This document shows positions 46,860 through 55,865 of a stretch of 64,000 nt of DNA, in pieces. The translations under genes and the position numbers were made by a program. Under the pieces are notes generated by a model, which saw nothing but the letters and a program-made list of their open reading frames with translations, was not told the DNA's origin and made no database searches. The first letter of the stretch is position 1. Each line of letters begins with the position of its first letter. The stretch lies in assembly GCF_002863305.2 (NCBI RefSeq), contig NZ_CP136962.1, positions 1,302,001-1,366,000 on the forward strand, read 5' to 3'. Source of the stretch: Neisseria perflava (lineage in GTDB: Bacteria > Pseudomonadota > Gammaproteobacteria > Burkholderiales > Neisseriaceae).

Positions 46860-47066
46860 TTATTTGTTGCGGGTCAGCAGCTCGGTTCCGATTTGTCCGG
46901 CTGCGATTTCGCGTAGGGCGGTTACGGTTGGTTTGTTGTTACGGATGTCGTCAACCAAAGGCGTATTGCCGTTTTCGAGCTGGCGTGCACGACGGGCGGC
47001 AACGAGGGTAAGGTCGAAGTGGTTAGGGATTTTACCTGTGCAGTCTTCAGTAGTAATACGAGCCAT
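46860..47066 (-). CDS. rpoZ: RNA polymerase omega subunit
   Basis: 68 residues starting [29 protein letters not shown], the hallmark of omega (RF-L-VAA-RARQ), and ending in the [11 protein letters not shown] helix. It binds the beta' C-terminus and aids polymerase assembly; in many proteobacteria it also forms a ppGpp site. The place between gmk and spoT is conserved. AAGAAAGCAAGCAAAC precedes the ATG. Confidence 0.96.
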   Translation of the reverse strand: MARITTEDCTGKIPNHFDLTLVAARRARQLENGNTPLVDDIRNNKPTVTALREIAAGQIGTELLTRNK

Positions 47067-47119
47067 GTTTGCTTGCTTTCTTTCTATGTTTCAAATAAAA
47101 CGGTTATTTTCGCTGTTTT

Positions 47120-47737
47120 TTACGAATTTTCCAACAGGTTTGAGATAAATCCCTGCTGGGCGGATTTTTTCAGACGGCCTGCTTTAATAATGTGGAACAA
47201 ATCGGCTTCGGCACGATCCAAATCGTCATTCACGACGACGTAATCGAACAAAACGGATTGTTCAATCTCATGACGGGCTTTAGACAGGCGTGTTTGAATA
47301 ACTTCTTCGCTGTCTGTACCACGGCCGATCAAACGTTGCGCCAAAACTTCAAAGGAAGGCGGCAGGATAAAAATGCTGCTGGCTTCAGGCAACGATTTAC
47401 GCACTTGCGCCGCACCTTGCACATCAATTTCCAAAATTACGTCATAGCCCTCTTCGCTCAACGAATTCACGCCGGCAATGCTGGTGCCGTAATAATTACC
47501 GAACACATTGGCGTGTTCTAAAAAGGCTCTTTGCTCAATCAGTGATTCAAATTCTTCTTTGGGAACAAAGTGGTAATGCACACCATGTGCCTCACCCTCA
47601 CGCGGCTGGCGCGTGGTATGAGAAATAGAAACACGGATGTCGTCATGATTTTTCAATAGGCGCGACACCAAGGTCGTTTTACCTGTGCCAGAAGCGGCAG
47701 AAATAATGTAAATATTGCCTTTTTTATGATTTTGCAT
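47120..47737 (-). CDS. gmk: Guanylate kinase
   Basis: Phosphorylates GMP to GDP. 205 residues: P-loop SAASGTGKTTL (about 13-23), the GMP-binding SHTTRQPREGEAHGVHYHF, and the lid region RLIGRGTDSEEVIQTRLSKA. First of the gmk-rpoZ-spoT series. An uptake sequence (47169) lies in the 3' coding part and reads as AGRLKK. Confidence 0.96.
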   Translation of the reverse strand: MQNHKKGNIYIISAASGTGKTTLVSRLLKNHDDIRVSISHTTRQPREGEAHGVHYHFVPKEEFESLIEQRAFLEHANVFGNYYGTSIAGVNSLSEEGYDVILEIDVQGAAQVRKSLPEASSIFILPPSFEVLAQRLIGRGTDSEEVIQTRLSKARHEIEQSVLFDYVVVNDDLDRAEADLFHIIKAGRLKKSAQQGFISNLLENS

Positions 47738-47905
47738 GGTGGTTCAGCCGATGGTATGTATCTGTAAATTATAACACAACACAATGTTTCTCGGAATTTC
47801 AGACGGCATGTTGCAAAATTTGGCTATTGTATCGATTAATTTGGCAAGTCCGCATATGACCGCTACAATATCGTGTTAAAAACTTTTTGATTTCGGAATG
47901 TCGAA

Positions 47906-48466
47906 ATGTTGATTCATCCTGAAGTAATGGGCGTAGAAGCTTTGGCGGAGAAAATCCGTAAAATTGAAAACTGGCCGCAAAAAGGGATTTTGTTTCATGA
48001 CATTACTCCTGTTTTGCAAAGCGCAGAATATTTCCGCCTACTGGTCGATTTACTGGTTTACCGCTATATGGGGCAAAAAGTTGACGTTGTGGCAGGCTTG
48101 GACGCGCGCGGTTTCATCATTGGTGCGGCTTTGGCCTATCAGCTGAACGTCGGCTTTGTCCCCATCCGCAAAAAAGGCAAACTGCCGTTTGATACGGTTT
48201 CTCAAAGTTACGCTTTGGAATATGGCGAAGCAACGGTAGAAATCCATACCGACGCCATCAAGCCGGGCGCACGCGTTTTGTTGGTAGATGACTTGGTGGC
48301 AACCGGCGGCACAATGCTGGCAGGTGTCGAGCTGATCCGCAAACTGGGCGGCGAAGTAATCGAAGCGGCTGCCATTTTGGAATTTACCGACTTGGACGGC
48401 GGAAAAAAAATCCGCGAAAGCGGCGCGCCGTTATTTACCCTATGCCAAAACAAAGGCTGTATGTAA
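47906..48466 (+). CDS. apt: Adenine phosphoribosyltransferase
   Basis: Salvages adenine to AMP with PRPP. 186 residues; the opening [21 protein letters not shown], the [14 protein letters not shown] segment and the PRPP-binding [17 protein letters not shown] (about 125-141) are diagnostic. GGAATGTCGAA stands before ATG 47906. A strong bidirectional terminator follows directly. Confidence 0.95.
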   Translation: MLIHPEVMGVEALAEKIRKIENWPQKGILFHDITPVLQSAEYFRLLVDLLVYRYMGQKVDVVAGLDARGFIIGAALAYQLNVGFVPIRKKGKLPFDTVSQSYALEYGEATVEIHTDAIKPGARVLLVDDLVATGGTMLAGVELIRKLGGEVIEAAAILEFTDLDGGKKIRESGAPLFTLCQNKGCM

Positions 48467-48467
48467 T

Positions 48468-48501
48468 AAAAAACCGCAAGCTAATCAGCTTGCGGTTTTT
48501 T
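48468..48501. terminator. Bidirectional terminator of apt and the MORN-like gene
   Basis: A perfect 15-bp stem (48468-48482 with 48487-48501), loop AATC, with A6 and T6 ends, between convergent genes. No uptake sequence. Confidence 0.9.
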
Positions 48502-48511
48502 ATAATCAAAA

Positions 48512-49249
48512 TTATTCGAGAACGTATCCGTCCGTATCCCAAAAAGTTTTTTTCACCAACTGGTCGTCTTTATAAACCAGCTCAGATTTCTTCGCACCAT
48601 CATCATACCAATCCAAAATAATGCCGCTGCGTTTACCGTTGCGAATACTCAATTCAGACACGATGCGGCCATTTTCATCCCAACTGATGATCTCCGTTGG
48701 TTTGTCATTGCTCATCATCATTTCAGTTTTCGGACTGCCGTCTGAATACCATTGTTTCCAATGGCCATTGGCTTTATCGTGCTTAAACTGAATTTCGCTT
48801 TCTTTCACGCCATTTCGGTAATAGCGAGAACCCACGCCCTCACTCAGGCCATTTTGATAAGGCATCACCGCAGATTTTTTGCCGTTTGGATACCAGTTAA
48901 CCCATTCGCCATGCGGTTTGCCGTTGCGATAGCTGCCGACCATCTTTTTCTGACCGTTGAAATGCCACAGGGTTAATGTACCATTATCCAACGCCGGCAC
49001 AAAAACCTTAATCTGACCAGCAGGTATCTCGTACGGATCAGAATATTTTTTCATTGATGGATAGTAAAAATCCTGAACCTGCGCCTTACCTGCCGCAATT
49101 TTGTATTGGCGGACATAAGCAACCGAAGGCATGGTTGCCGTCAGTTTACCGTTTTGATTGAAATAAACGGTATATTGCTGGGCAAAAGCGACAACGGGCA
49201 TACTGAATAAAACAGCAGCCAACAGGCCTGATTTTAAACGATTATTCAT
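48512..49249 (-). CDS. Exported MORN-like repeat protein (YwqK-type)
   Basis: 245 residues with a signal peptide (MNNRLKSGLLAAVLFSMPVVAFA, cut near residue 23). From about 95 it has repeats of the type YRNGKPHGEWVNWYPNGKKS, typical MORN-variant units also seen in proteins labelled YwqK. Such repeats often form beta-hairpin arrays for protein or lipid contact. No partner toxin is nearby and the protein is exported, so an antitoxin role is unlikely. Function unknown. Confidence 0.75.
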   Translation of the reverse strand: MNNRLKSGLLAAVLFSMPVVAFAQQYTVYFNQNGKLTATMPSVAYVRQYKIAAGKAQVQDFYYPSMKKYSDPYEIPAGQIKVFVPALDNGTLTLWHFNGQKKMVGSYRNGKPHGEWVNWYPNGKKSAVMPYQNGLSEGVGSRYYRNGVKESEIQFKHDKANGHWKQWYSDGSPKTEMMMSNDKPTEIISWDENGRIVSELSIRNGKRSGIILDWYDDGAKKSELVYKDDQLVKKTFWDTDGYVLE

Positions 49250-49418
49250 AATATTGGGTTTGGCAGTATATGTTCTACAAAAGTCAGTAATAAAAATCTA
49301 CCGGTATTTAAATCTATGACGAATATTATAAGCCATAGTTTCAAACCCTGCTTGGATTTCATAGCCGACCTATCATAGGCATTTGTATTTTCTTAAAACA
49401 TTAAAGACATTACAAAAC

Positions 49419-49452
49419 AGAGGCCGTCTGAATTTTTTTTCAGATGGCCTCT
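49419..49452 (-). terminator. Imperfect inverted DUS pair, terminator of prmB
   Basis: AGGCCGTCTGAA faces TTCAGATGGCCT (one changed base), with AG/CT extensions, 22 bases beyond the prmB stop. Confidence 0.7.
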
Positions 49453-49474
49453 ATTTCAATTACATTAAAACAAT

Positions 49475-50374
49475 TTATTCTTCACCCAATAATTGCTCAC
49501 GGGTCAACAAGAATACAAACCCATCGCCACCGCTAGTTTCCAACCAAGTAAACGGCAATTCCGGATAAGCCGCCTCCAATACTTCGCGGTTGTGGCCGAT
49601 TTCAACCAGCAATACACCTTTCGGATTCAAATATTTCGCAGCCTGCAAAATGATTTGGCGTGTAGCATCCAAACCATCTTCGCCACTGCCCAAAGCCAAT
49701 TCCGGCTCATGCAGGTACTCATCGGGCAATGCTTCCACAGATTCCGCGTCGACATAAGGCGGATTGGAAACAATCAAGTCATAGGTTTCATCCAAACCTT
49801 CAAACAAATCGGTATGCACCAAGCTGATGCGGTCTTCCAAGCCATAATCTTCGATATTGATGGCCGCTACTTCCAAAGCATCTAAGCTCAAATCTACGGC
49901 ATCGATTTGTGCATCAGGATAGTGGTGCGCCATTTGAATGGCCAAACAGCCGCTACCGGTACACAAATCCAAAGCTCGATGCACCAACTCATCATGTTCA
50001 ATCCAAGGACGGATACCGTCGCCAAGCAATTCATAAATAAAAGAACGAGGCACAATGACGCGCTCATCGACATAAAAATCAAACTCGCCCTGCCATGCCT
50101 GATGTGTCAGATACGCGGCAGGAATATGCTCCACTGCGCGGCGTTCGAGAATGGATAATACCTCTTCCTTCTCACTTTGCAACAATTTGGCATCCAAATA
50201 AGGCTCCAACGTATCCAACGGCAGATTCAAAGTGTGCAAAATCAGATAGGCTGCCTCGTCATGGGCATTATCGCTTCCGTGTCCGAAAAACAGTCCGGCA
50301 TCGTTAAAACGGCTGACGGCGAAACGCAACAAATCGCGAACAGTGATCAGCTCTTGAGCAGCTTGCTTAAACAT
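49475..50374 (-). CDS. prmB: Ribosomal protein L3 glutamine methyltransferase
   Basis: 299 residues. It has an N-terminal helical domain (ELITVRDLLRFAVSRFNDAGLFFGHG), SAM motif I DLCTGSGCLAIQMA (about 138-151) and the glutamine-methyltransferase NPPY in IVSNPPYVDAES (about 205). The N-terminal pattern and VPRSFIYELL fit PrmB better than PrmC. It methylates a glutamine of L3. The start at 50374 has no strong ribosome site. Confidence 0.9.
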   Translation of the reverse strand: MFKQAAQELITVRDLLRFAVSRFNDAGLFFGHGSDNAHDEAAYLILHTLNLPLDTLEPYLDAKLLQSEKEEVLSILERRAVEHIPAAYLTHQAWQGEFDFYVDERVIVPRSFIYELLGDGIRPWIEHDELVHRALDLCTGSGCLAIQMAHHYPDAQIDAVDLSLDALEVAAINIEDYGLEDRISLVHTDLFEGLDETYDLIVSNPPYVDAESVEALPDEYLHEPELALGSGEDGLDATRQIILQAAKYLNPKGVLLVEIGHNREVLEAAYPELPFTWLETSGGDGFVFLLTREQLLGEE

Positions 50375-50417
50375 AATGTTTTGTCTTGTCGATTTAAGAA
50401 TATTGAAATTATAACAG

Positions 50418-50449
50418 AAAGGCCGTCTGAAAACTTTTCAGACGGCCTT
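50418..50449 (-). terminator. Inverted DUS pair, terminator of norB
   Basis: A stem of facing uptake sequences 20 bases beyond the norB stop. Confidence 0.8.
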
Positions 50450-50469
50450 CGATTTAATTCAGCTTAAGA

Positions 50470-52725
50470 TTATTTATCGCGGCTGAATACGATTTTGGTA
50501 GCTTGGATAGCAACGCAGACAGCACCACCGATAAAGATCAAGTCAGCAGCGGTACGAACCCAACGCAGGGTATCCAGAATTTCCATTTGCAGGAATTCTT
50601 CGCTACGTGCATACCACAGACCGTGAGTGATAGAAGCGTAAGCTTGAATCACGCCAACCGGCAACAGGCTGATGGCAATCATACCCACCAGGCCGCCGTT
50701 CAACAGCCAGAATGCCCAAGTCATCAGTTTGTCGTCAAATTGAGCATTAGGTTTCAGGTAACGTGCAACCAGCAATACGAAGCCCAGAGCCAAGAAACCA
50801 TACACACCAAACAGAGCCGCGTGAGCGTGAACTGCAGTAGTGTTCAGACCTTGGATGTAGAACAGGGAAATCGGCGGGTTAATCAGGAAGCCGAATACGC
50901 CGGCACCGATCATGTTCCAGAAGGCAACTGCTACGAAGCACATCAGAGGCCAACGCAGACGTTTCGCCCAATCGGACAGATGTTGGTAAGACCAGTGTTC
51001 GTAAGCTTCACGACCCAGCAGAACCAAAGGTACAACTTCCAAAGCGGAGAAACATGCACCGATTGCCATAGAAGCAGAGGTAGAGCCGGAGAAGTACAAG
51101 TGGTGCAATGTACCTGGAATACCACCCAACATGAAGATGGCAGCAGCAGCCAAAGTAGAAGCAGTAGCAGTACTACGGCGGACAAAGCCCATGTTGTAGA
51201 AGATGAATGCGAAGGCGGCAGTAGCGAACACTTCGAAGAAACCTTCTACCCACAGGTGAACCACCCACCAACGCCAGTATTCCATCACAGCGATTGGAGA
51301 TTTTTCACCGTAGAACAGGCCAGGAGCATAGAACACACCCACACCGACCATAGAAGCTACGAAGATAGCCAACAGGTTTTTGTCTGTACCTTTTTCTTTA
51401 AAGGCAGAGACAGTACAACGCAGCATCAGGAACAGCCACAACAGCAAGCCGACCATCAGCAACAGTTGCCAGAAGCGACCCAGATCCAAGTATTCGTAAC
51501 CTTGGTGACCGAACCAGAAGTTCAGCTCAGGCGGAATGATGTGGGTCAAAGCAAAGAAGTTACCTGCATAAGAACCGCCGACTACGATGAACAGGGCGAT
51601 GTACAGGAAGTTCACACCGGCACGTTGGAATTTAGGATCTTTACCGCCGTTCACAATCGGAGCCAAGAACAGACCTGCTGTCAGGAAGCCGGTTGCAATC
51701 CAGAAAATAGCGGATTGGATGTGCCAAGTACGGGTCAACGCATATGGGAACCAGTCGGCCATTTCAAAGCCCAAGGCGGTATCGATACCGTAGAAACCTT
51801 GACCTTCGACAGTATAGTGAGCGGTCAAACCACCCAACAGTACTTGTACGACAAACAGCGCAACAGTCAGGAATACATATTTGCCCAACGCTTTTTGAGA
51901 AGGAGTCAGTTGTACTTTGGAAATAGGATCCTCAGTAGGTACTTCAACCTCTTCGTGTTTGGTCAAGAAAGAGTAACCCCACATCAGCAAGCCGATACCC
52001 ATCAGCAACAATACCACGCTGGTGAAGGACCACATGTAGTTTTCAGTAGTCGGTACGTTGTTGATCAAAGGCTCGTGCGGCCAGTTGTTGGTGTAAGTGA
52101 AGTTCTCGTCAGGACGGTTGGTCGAAGCAGACCAAGAAGTCCAGAAGAAGAAGTTGAACAGTTTTTCACGCGCTTCTTGGCTTGGCAATGTGTTGTTTTT
52201 CATTGCAAAGTGTTCGCGAGTGGTTTGGAACTTAGGATCGTCGCTGTACACACCGTGGTAGTAAGGCAGAATGCTTTCGATCGCTTTCACGCGAGTATCG
52301 CTGATAACGACAGAACCGTCTTCCTTAATACGGCTTTGGTTGCGGTATTCGTCAGCCAAACGGGTTTTCAGAACAGCTTGTTCCTCAGGAGAAACTTCGT
52401 CAAATTTTTTGCCGTAAGTTTCTTGCGCAGTCAGATCCAACCATGCAACCAGCTCGCGGTGCAGCCAGTCGGCAGTCCAGTCCGGAGCTTGGTATGCACC
52501 GTGACCCAATACAGAGCCAACTTCCATACCGCCGGTAGTTTGCCATGCAGATTGACCTGCCAAAATATCGTCTTTGGTCATCAGGACTTTGCCGGATGCA
52601 GAAACGACTTGTTCAGGGTATGGCGGAGCCTTTTTATAGACCTCGCTACCCATATAACCAAGAATGGTAAAGCATACTGCCAGTACGGCAAACAGCAAGT
52701 ACCAAAGCTTCTTGTACTGTCCCAT
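50470..52725 (-). CDS. norB: Quinol-dependent nitric oxide reductase
   Basis: Single-subunit qNOR reducing NO to N2O in the inner membrane with quinol as donor. 751 residues: a periplasmic N-terminal extension after the first helix (fused NorC-like part, about 35-220), then 12-13 helices of the haem-copper type. Metal ligands are visible in WHIQSAIFW, the VVHLWVEGFFEVFA helix (His and key Glu), GTLHHLYF and the VHAHAALFGVYGF haem pair. AAGGAG precedes the ATG. Divergent from aniA; together they detoxify and respire nitrite and NO. Confidence 0.96.
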   Translation of the reverse strand: MGQYKKLWYLLFAVLAVCFTILGYMGSEVYKKAPPYPEQVVSASGKVLMTKDDILAGQSAWQTTGGMEVGSVLGHGAYQAPDWTADWLHRELVAWLDLTAQETYGKKFDEVSPEEQAVLKTRLADEYRNQSRIKEDGSVVISDTRVKAIESILPYYHGVYSDDPKFQTTREHFAMKNNTLPSQEAREKLFNFFFWTSWSASTNRPDENFTYTNNWPHEPLINNVPTTENYMWSFTSVVLLLMGIGLLMWGYSFLTKHEEVEVPTEDPISKVQLTPSQKALGKYVFLTVALFVVQVLLGGLTAHYTVEGQGFYGIDTALGFEMADWFPYALTRTWHIQSAIFWIATGFLTAGLFLAPIVNGGKDPKFQRAGVNFLYIALFIVVGGSYAGNFFALTHIIPPELNFWFGHQGYEYLDLGRFWQLLLMVGLLLWLFLMLRCTVSAFKEKGTDKNLLAIFVASMVGVGVFYAPGLFYGEKSPIAVMEYWRWWVVHLWVEGFFEVFATAAFAFIFYNMGFVRRSTATASTLAAAAIFMLGGIPGTLHHLYFSGSTSASMAIGACFSALEVVPLVLLGREAYEHWSYQHLSDWAKRLRWPLMCFVAVAFWNMIGAGVFGFLINPPISLFYIQGLNTTAVHAHAALFGVYGFLALGFVLLVARYLKPNAQFDDKLMTWAFWLLNGGLVGMIAISLLPVGVIQAYASITHGLWYARSEEFLQMEILDTLRWVRTAADLIFIGGAVCVAIQATKIVFSRDK

Positions 52726-52767
52726 TTTGAGTACTCCTTGATTTTGGTAAAAAGTGGTTGGGTATTA

Positions 52768-52784
52768 ATTCATCAAATATGAAT
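52768..52784. promoter_or_regulatory. Inverted repeat ATTCAT-N5-ATGAAT upstream of norB
   Basis: Six-base arms 43-59 bases upstream of the norB start, in a place fit for an operator of a repressor such as NsrR. The binding protein is inferred only from the known biology of norB. Confidence 0.4.
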
Positions 52785-53017
52785 GTTAAAGATTGTATCA
52801 CGGTTTTAAAAGTAAAGAAATATTTTGTCAATAATATTCCTTTAAAACCATTAACTTACATGATATTGATTCCTATTATCTTGTATAACTCCTCCTTTGT
52901 TATATTTTGTGTTAAGCCCACACTAACATTTTCACACAAAAATAAACTTTTCGGTTTAGTTTTTTATACTACTAAAGGAGTATTTAAGGATTAAAAGATT
53001 CATATTCATTGAACAAT

Positions 53018-53031
53018 TTGATTTATGTCAA
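53018..53031 (+). promoter_or_regulatory. FNR-like site of aniA
   Basis: TTGATTTATGTCAA matches the FNR consensus TTGAT-N4-ATCAA with one mismatch. Its centre is about 41 bases upstream of a start predicted from the -10-like CATAAT (53054-53059), the class II activator position. Confidence 0.7.
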
Positions 53032-53124
53032 AATACACCCAAACAAGCGCCTACATAATCATACAAAATTTCAAACCATCCTATCAGGATACTTAACTTT
53101 TCTTACAATAAGGAAACTTTAAAC

Positions 53125-54294
53125 ATGAAACGCCAAACCTTAGCTGCACTTATCGCTTCTGTATTTGCACTGGCCGCATGCGGCGAACAAGCTGCTAAAC
53201 CAGCTGAAACTCCGGCTGCCACCGCTTCTGCCGAAGCTCCTGCTGCTGCTTCTGACTCACAAGCTGCTGCCGAGACTCCTTCTTCAGAATTGCCTGTAGT
53301 CGATGCCATCATGACTCACGCTCCGGAAGTTCCACCTGCAATCGATCGCGATCATCCGGCTAAAGTACGCGTTAAAATGGAAACCGTCGAAAAAACCATG
53401 ACCATGGAAGACGGTGTTGAATACCACTACTGGACATTCAACGGCGACGTTCCGGGTCAAATGATCCGTGTACGCGAAGGCGATACCGTAGAAGTAGAAT
53501 TCTCTAACAATCCTTCTTCTACCGTTCCTCACAACGTTGACTTCCACGCTGCTACCGGTCAAGGCGGTGGTGCAGAAGCTTCCTTCACTGCCCCAGGCCA
53601 CACTTCTACTTTCAGCTTTAAAGCTCTGCAAGCCGGTTTGTACATTTACCACTGTGCCGTTGCTCCTGTAGGTATGCACATCGCCAACGGTATGTACGGT
53701 TTGATCTTGGTTGAACCTAAAGAAGGTCTGCCTAAAGTGGACAAAGAGTTCTACATCGTACAAGGCGACTTCTATACTAAAGGTAAAAAAGGTGCTCAAG
53801 GCCTGCAACCTTTCGATATGGACAAAGCAATTGCCGAACAACCTGAATACGTTGTATTCAACGGCCACGTAGGCTCTATCGCCGGCGACAATGCCCTGAA
53901 AGCTAAAGCTGGTGAAACTGTTCGTATGTACGTTGGTAACGGTGGTCCTAACTTGGTATCTTCTTTCCACGTTATCGGCGAAATCTTCGACAAAGTATAT
54001 GTTGAAGGTGGTAAACTGATTAACGAAAACGTACAAAGCACTGTGATTCCTGCTGGTGGCGCCGCCATGATCGAATTCAAAGTCGATATTCCAGGCAGCT
54101 ACACTATAGTTGACCACTCTATCTTCCGTGCGTTCAACAAAGGTGCTTTGGGTCAATTGAAAGTTGAGGGTAACGAAAACCCTGAAATCATGACCAAAAA
54201 ACTGAGCGACACCGTTTACCAACCTGCCGGTGCTGCCGCTTCTGCCCCAGCCGCTGCGTCTGCCGCACCTGCTGCTTCTGAAGCCGCTAAATAA
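53125..54294 (+). CDS. aniA: Copper nitrite reductase AniA (outer-membrane lipoprotein)
   Basis: Reduces nitrite to NO. 389 residues: lipoprotein signal with LAACGEQ (lipid Cys about 20), an Ala/Pro-rich linker, then two cupredoxin domains. Type 1 copper ligands lie in [12 protein letters not shown] and the trailing Met, and type 2 histidines in PHNVDFH, YHC and the SSFHVIGE strand. The C-terminus is an Ala/Ser/Pro low-complexity tail; the matching tail in N. gonorrhoeae is O-glycosylated. AAGGAAACTTTAAAC precedes the ATG. Confidence 0.97.
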   Translation: MKRQTLAALIASVFALAACGEQAAKPAETPAATASAEAPAAASDSQAAAETPSSELPVVDAIMTHAPEVPPAIDRDHPAKVRVKMETVEKTMTMEDGVEYHYWTFNGDVPGQMIRVREGDTVEVEFSNNPSSTVPHNVDFHAATGQGGGAEASFTAPGHTSTFSFKALQAGLYIYHCAVAPVGMHIANGMYGLILVEPKEGLPKVDKEFYIVQGDFYTKGKKGAQGLQPFDMDKAIAEQPEYVVFNGHVGSIAGDNALKAKAGETVRMYVGNGGPNLVSSFHVIGEIFDKVYVEGGKLINENVQSTVIPAGGAAMIEFKVDIPGSYTIVDHSIFRAFNKGALGQLKVEGNENPEIMTKKLSDTVYQPAGAAASAPAAASAAPAASEAAK

Positions 54295-54313
54295 TCCCTC
54301 GGTTTAATACGCC

Positions 54314-54351
54314 AAGCCACTGCTACTCTTCTCTTAGAGTCGCAGTGGCTT
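54314..54351 (+). terminator. Long hairpin after aniA
   Basis: Arms AAGCCACTGC/GCAGTGGCTT with an inner ACTC/GAGT pair. A T-tract is absent, so it may act as an mRNA end-stabiliser as well as a terminator. Confidence 0.65.
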
Positions 54352-54467
54352 CCATCACAATTAATCTTCCTATTCAATCAGACAGATTAATTTTTCAGAC
54401 GGCCTTGTTATGATTAGGCTATCTTAAAAATAAATTTTCTGTTTTCAAACGATAATAAGGGCGTACC

Positions 54468-55223
54468 ATGAAACTCATACGACTCCTCCTCTTAGGCAGT
54501 GCCTTAATCTGCGGCAATACATTTGCAGCCGAAATGGTAAAAATCGAAGGAGGCAGCTATCGTCCTCTCTATCTCAAAAAAGAGACTTCCCTTATTAAAG
54601 TCAAGCCCTTCCAACTTGACAAATATCCTGTAACCAATGCCGAATTCGCCGAATTTTTGAAAACACATCCACAATGGCAAAAAGACAAAATCAGCTCTAA
54701 ACAAGCTGAAAAAGCTTACCTGAAACATTGGGTAAAAAACGGCAGCAACAGTTATGCGCCTAAGGCCAGCGAACTCAAACATCCGGTAACCAATGTTTCA
54801 TGGTTTGCCGCCAATGCCTACTGCGTTTCCAAAGGCAAACGCCTGCCGACTATTGACGAATGGGAATTTGCAGGCTTAGCCTCTGCCACTCAAAAAGACG
54901 GCTCTGCCGAACCCGGCTACAACCGTACCATCTTAGATTGGTATGCAGACGGCGGCCGCAACGGCCTGCACGACATCGGTAAAAACAAACCCAACTATTG
55001 GGGCGTATACGATATGCACGGCCTGATTTGGGAATGGACTGAAGACTTCAACAGCAGCCAACTCTCTGCAGGCTCGTCCAACACACAAATGTTCTGTAGC
55101 GGCGCATCCGTGGGCTCGAGCGATCCGTCCAACTATGCGGCATTCTTACGCTACGGCATCCGCACCAGCCTGCAGTCCAAATATGTTTTAAATAACTTGG
55201 GCTTCCGCTGTGCGAGCAAATAA
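54468..55223 (+). CDS. NirV-like SUMF1/FGE-fold exported protein
   Basis: 251 residues with a signal peptide (MKLIRLLLLGSALICGNTFA) and an FGE-sulfatase fold: VKIEGGSY, YPVTNAEFAEFL, HPVTNVSWFAANAYCVSKGKRLPTIDEWEFA, and terminal NNLGFRCASK. The catalytic cysteine pair of true formylglycine-generating enzymes is missing (FLRYGIRTS stands there), so sulfatase activation is unlikely. Proteins of this fold next to copper nitrite reductase genes are called NirV, of unclear role. An uptake sequence (54394) precedes it. Confidence 0.8.
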   Translation: MKLIRLLLLGSALICGNTFAAEMVKIEGGSYRPLYLKKETSLIKVKPFQLDKYPVTNAEFAEFLKTHPQWQKDKISSKQAEKAYLKHWVKNGSNSYAPKASELKHPVTNVSWFAANAYCVSKGKRLPTIDEWEFAGLASATQKDGSAEPGYNRTILDWYADGGRNGLHDIGKNKPNYWGVYDMHGLIWEWTEDFNSSQLSAGSSNTQMFCSGASVGSSDPSNYAAFLRYGIRTSLQSKYVLNNLGFRCASK

Positions 55224-55253
55224 AGTTTAGTTTTTTATCACCAAAGCAGCTTT

Positions 55254-55284
55254 GGCGGTACTGAAAGGTATCGCCGCTTTTTTT
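55254..55284 (+). terminator. Terminator of the NirV-like gene
   Basis: Stem GGCGGTAC/GTATCGCC (one wobble pair) followed by T7, 31 bases after the stop. Confidence 0.75.
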
Positions 55285-55321
55285 GGCCGTCTGAAAAGAT
55301 ATGGCGCACAAAGACAAATTG

Positions 55322-55330
55322 TGGCATAAT
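55322..55330 (+). promoter_or_regulatory. Putative extended -10 promoter of rpsO
   Basis: TGGCATAAT, a TGn extended -10 element. No clear -35 box lies upstream. A start near 55337 would give a leader of about 98 nt. Confidence 0.35.
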
Positions 55331-55360
55331 CCGCCCGTCTTTATAAAAAGGCACTTAGGA

Positions 55361-55420
55361 GTTTGCTTAGGTCGTTCGGCTTGGCAAACTTGTCCGAACC
55401 TGAAAAGGTTCTTTTATTTT
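55361..55420 (+). promoter_or_regulatory. Structured rpsO leader: possible pseudoknot with competing terminator
   Basis: GTTTGC (55361-55366) pairs with GCAAAC (55384-55389). The loop piece AGGT...TCGG (55369-55379) can pair with CCGAACCT (55394-55401), making an H-type pseudoknot. GAACCT (55396-55401) can instead pair with AGGTTC (55406-55411) across GAAA, followed by TTTTATTTT, an intrinsic-terminator-like hairpin. The two structures share bases and exclude each other. The ribosome site GGAG (55422) follows. Confidence 0.55.
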
Positions 55421-55434
55421 CGGAGTTATCCATT

Positions 55435-55704
55435 ATGGCATTGACCGTAGAACAAAAAGCACAAATTGTTAAAGATTTCCAACGCAAAGAAGGCGATACC
55501 GGCTCTTCTGAAGTACAAGTCGCTCTGTTGACTTTCCGCATCAACGACCTGACTCCTCACTTCAAAGCCAACCCTAAAGACCACCACAGCCGTCGCGGCC
55601 TGTTGAAAATGGTTAGCCAACGTCGTCGCCTGCTGTCTTACCTGCGCCGTACTCAGCCTGATACTTACCGTACACTGATTACCCGCCTGGGTCTGCGTAA
55701 ATAA
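55435..55704 (+). CDS. rpsO: 30S ribosomal protein S15
   Basis: 89 residues, the usual length, starting [33 protein letters not shown] and with [31 protein letters not shown]. It binds 16S rRNA early in 30S assembly. ATG 55435 with GGAG upstream is the conserved start; the upstream in-frame ATG is inside the structured leader. S15 represses its own mRNA in several bacteria through varied leader folds, so the leader at 55361-55420 deserves notice. Confidence 0.98.
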   Translation: MALTVEQKAQIVKDFQRKEGDTGSSEVQVALLTFRINDLTPHFKANPKDHHSRRGLLKMVSQRRRLLSYLRRTQPDTYRTLITRLGLRK

Positions 55705-55720
55705 TTTATGCTTAAAATCA

Positions 55721-55745
55721 ACACCGCCTTCGGGCGGTGTTTTTA
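55721..55745 (+). terminator. Terminator of rpsO
   Basis: Stem ACACCGCC/GGCGGTGT with a TTCG tetraloop and T5, 16 bases after the stop. Confidence 0.92.
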
Positions 55746-55865
55746 TTCATATACCCATGCCGTCTGAAACACATGCCCACTCTGTGTTATACTTCCACAC
55801 GCTTAAGCAGCAAGGCTTAAACTTCCAATCACTCCTTAAAGCTCCCATCAAAGCGAGAATCTGAA

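Larger units (their letters stand above)
52726..53124. other. Divergent norB/aniA regulatory region
   Basis: 399 bases without a gene, very AT-rich. It holds an inverted repeat ATTCAT-N5-ATGAAT (52768-52784) close to norB and an FNR-like site close to aniA. In pathogenic Neisseria these genes answer to FNR, NarQP and the NO sensor NsrR; which sites here bind NsrR or NarP cannot be read with certainty. No uptake sequence lies inside. Confidence 0.6.

Noticed and set aside
48512..49249. YwqK-type protein as the antitoxin of a toxin-antitoxin pair
   Set aside because: It has a signal peptide and no toxin gene beside it; convergent apt is a housekeeping gene.
50503..52782. A 759-codon open frame opposite norB
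   Set aside because: It is a codon-bias shadow of norB. The norB frame has all haem-copper motifs and a good ribosome site, while the opposite frame has no recognisable domain.
54468..55223. Sulfatase-activating formylglycine enzyme
   Set aside because: The needed cysteines are absent and no sulfatase gene is nearby.
55363..55434. In-frame upstream start for S15
   Set aside because: It lies inside the structured leader and would add 24 residues absent from the family; GGAG supports 55435.
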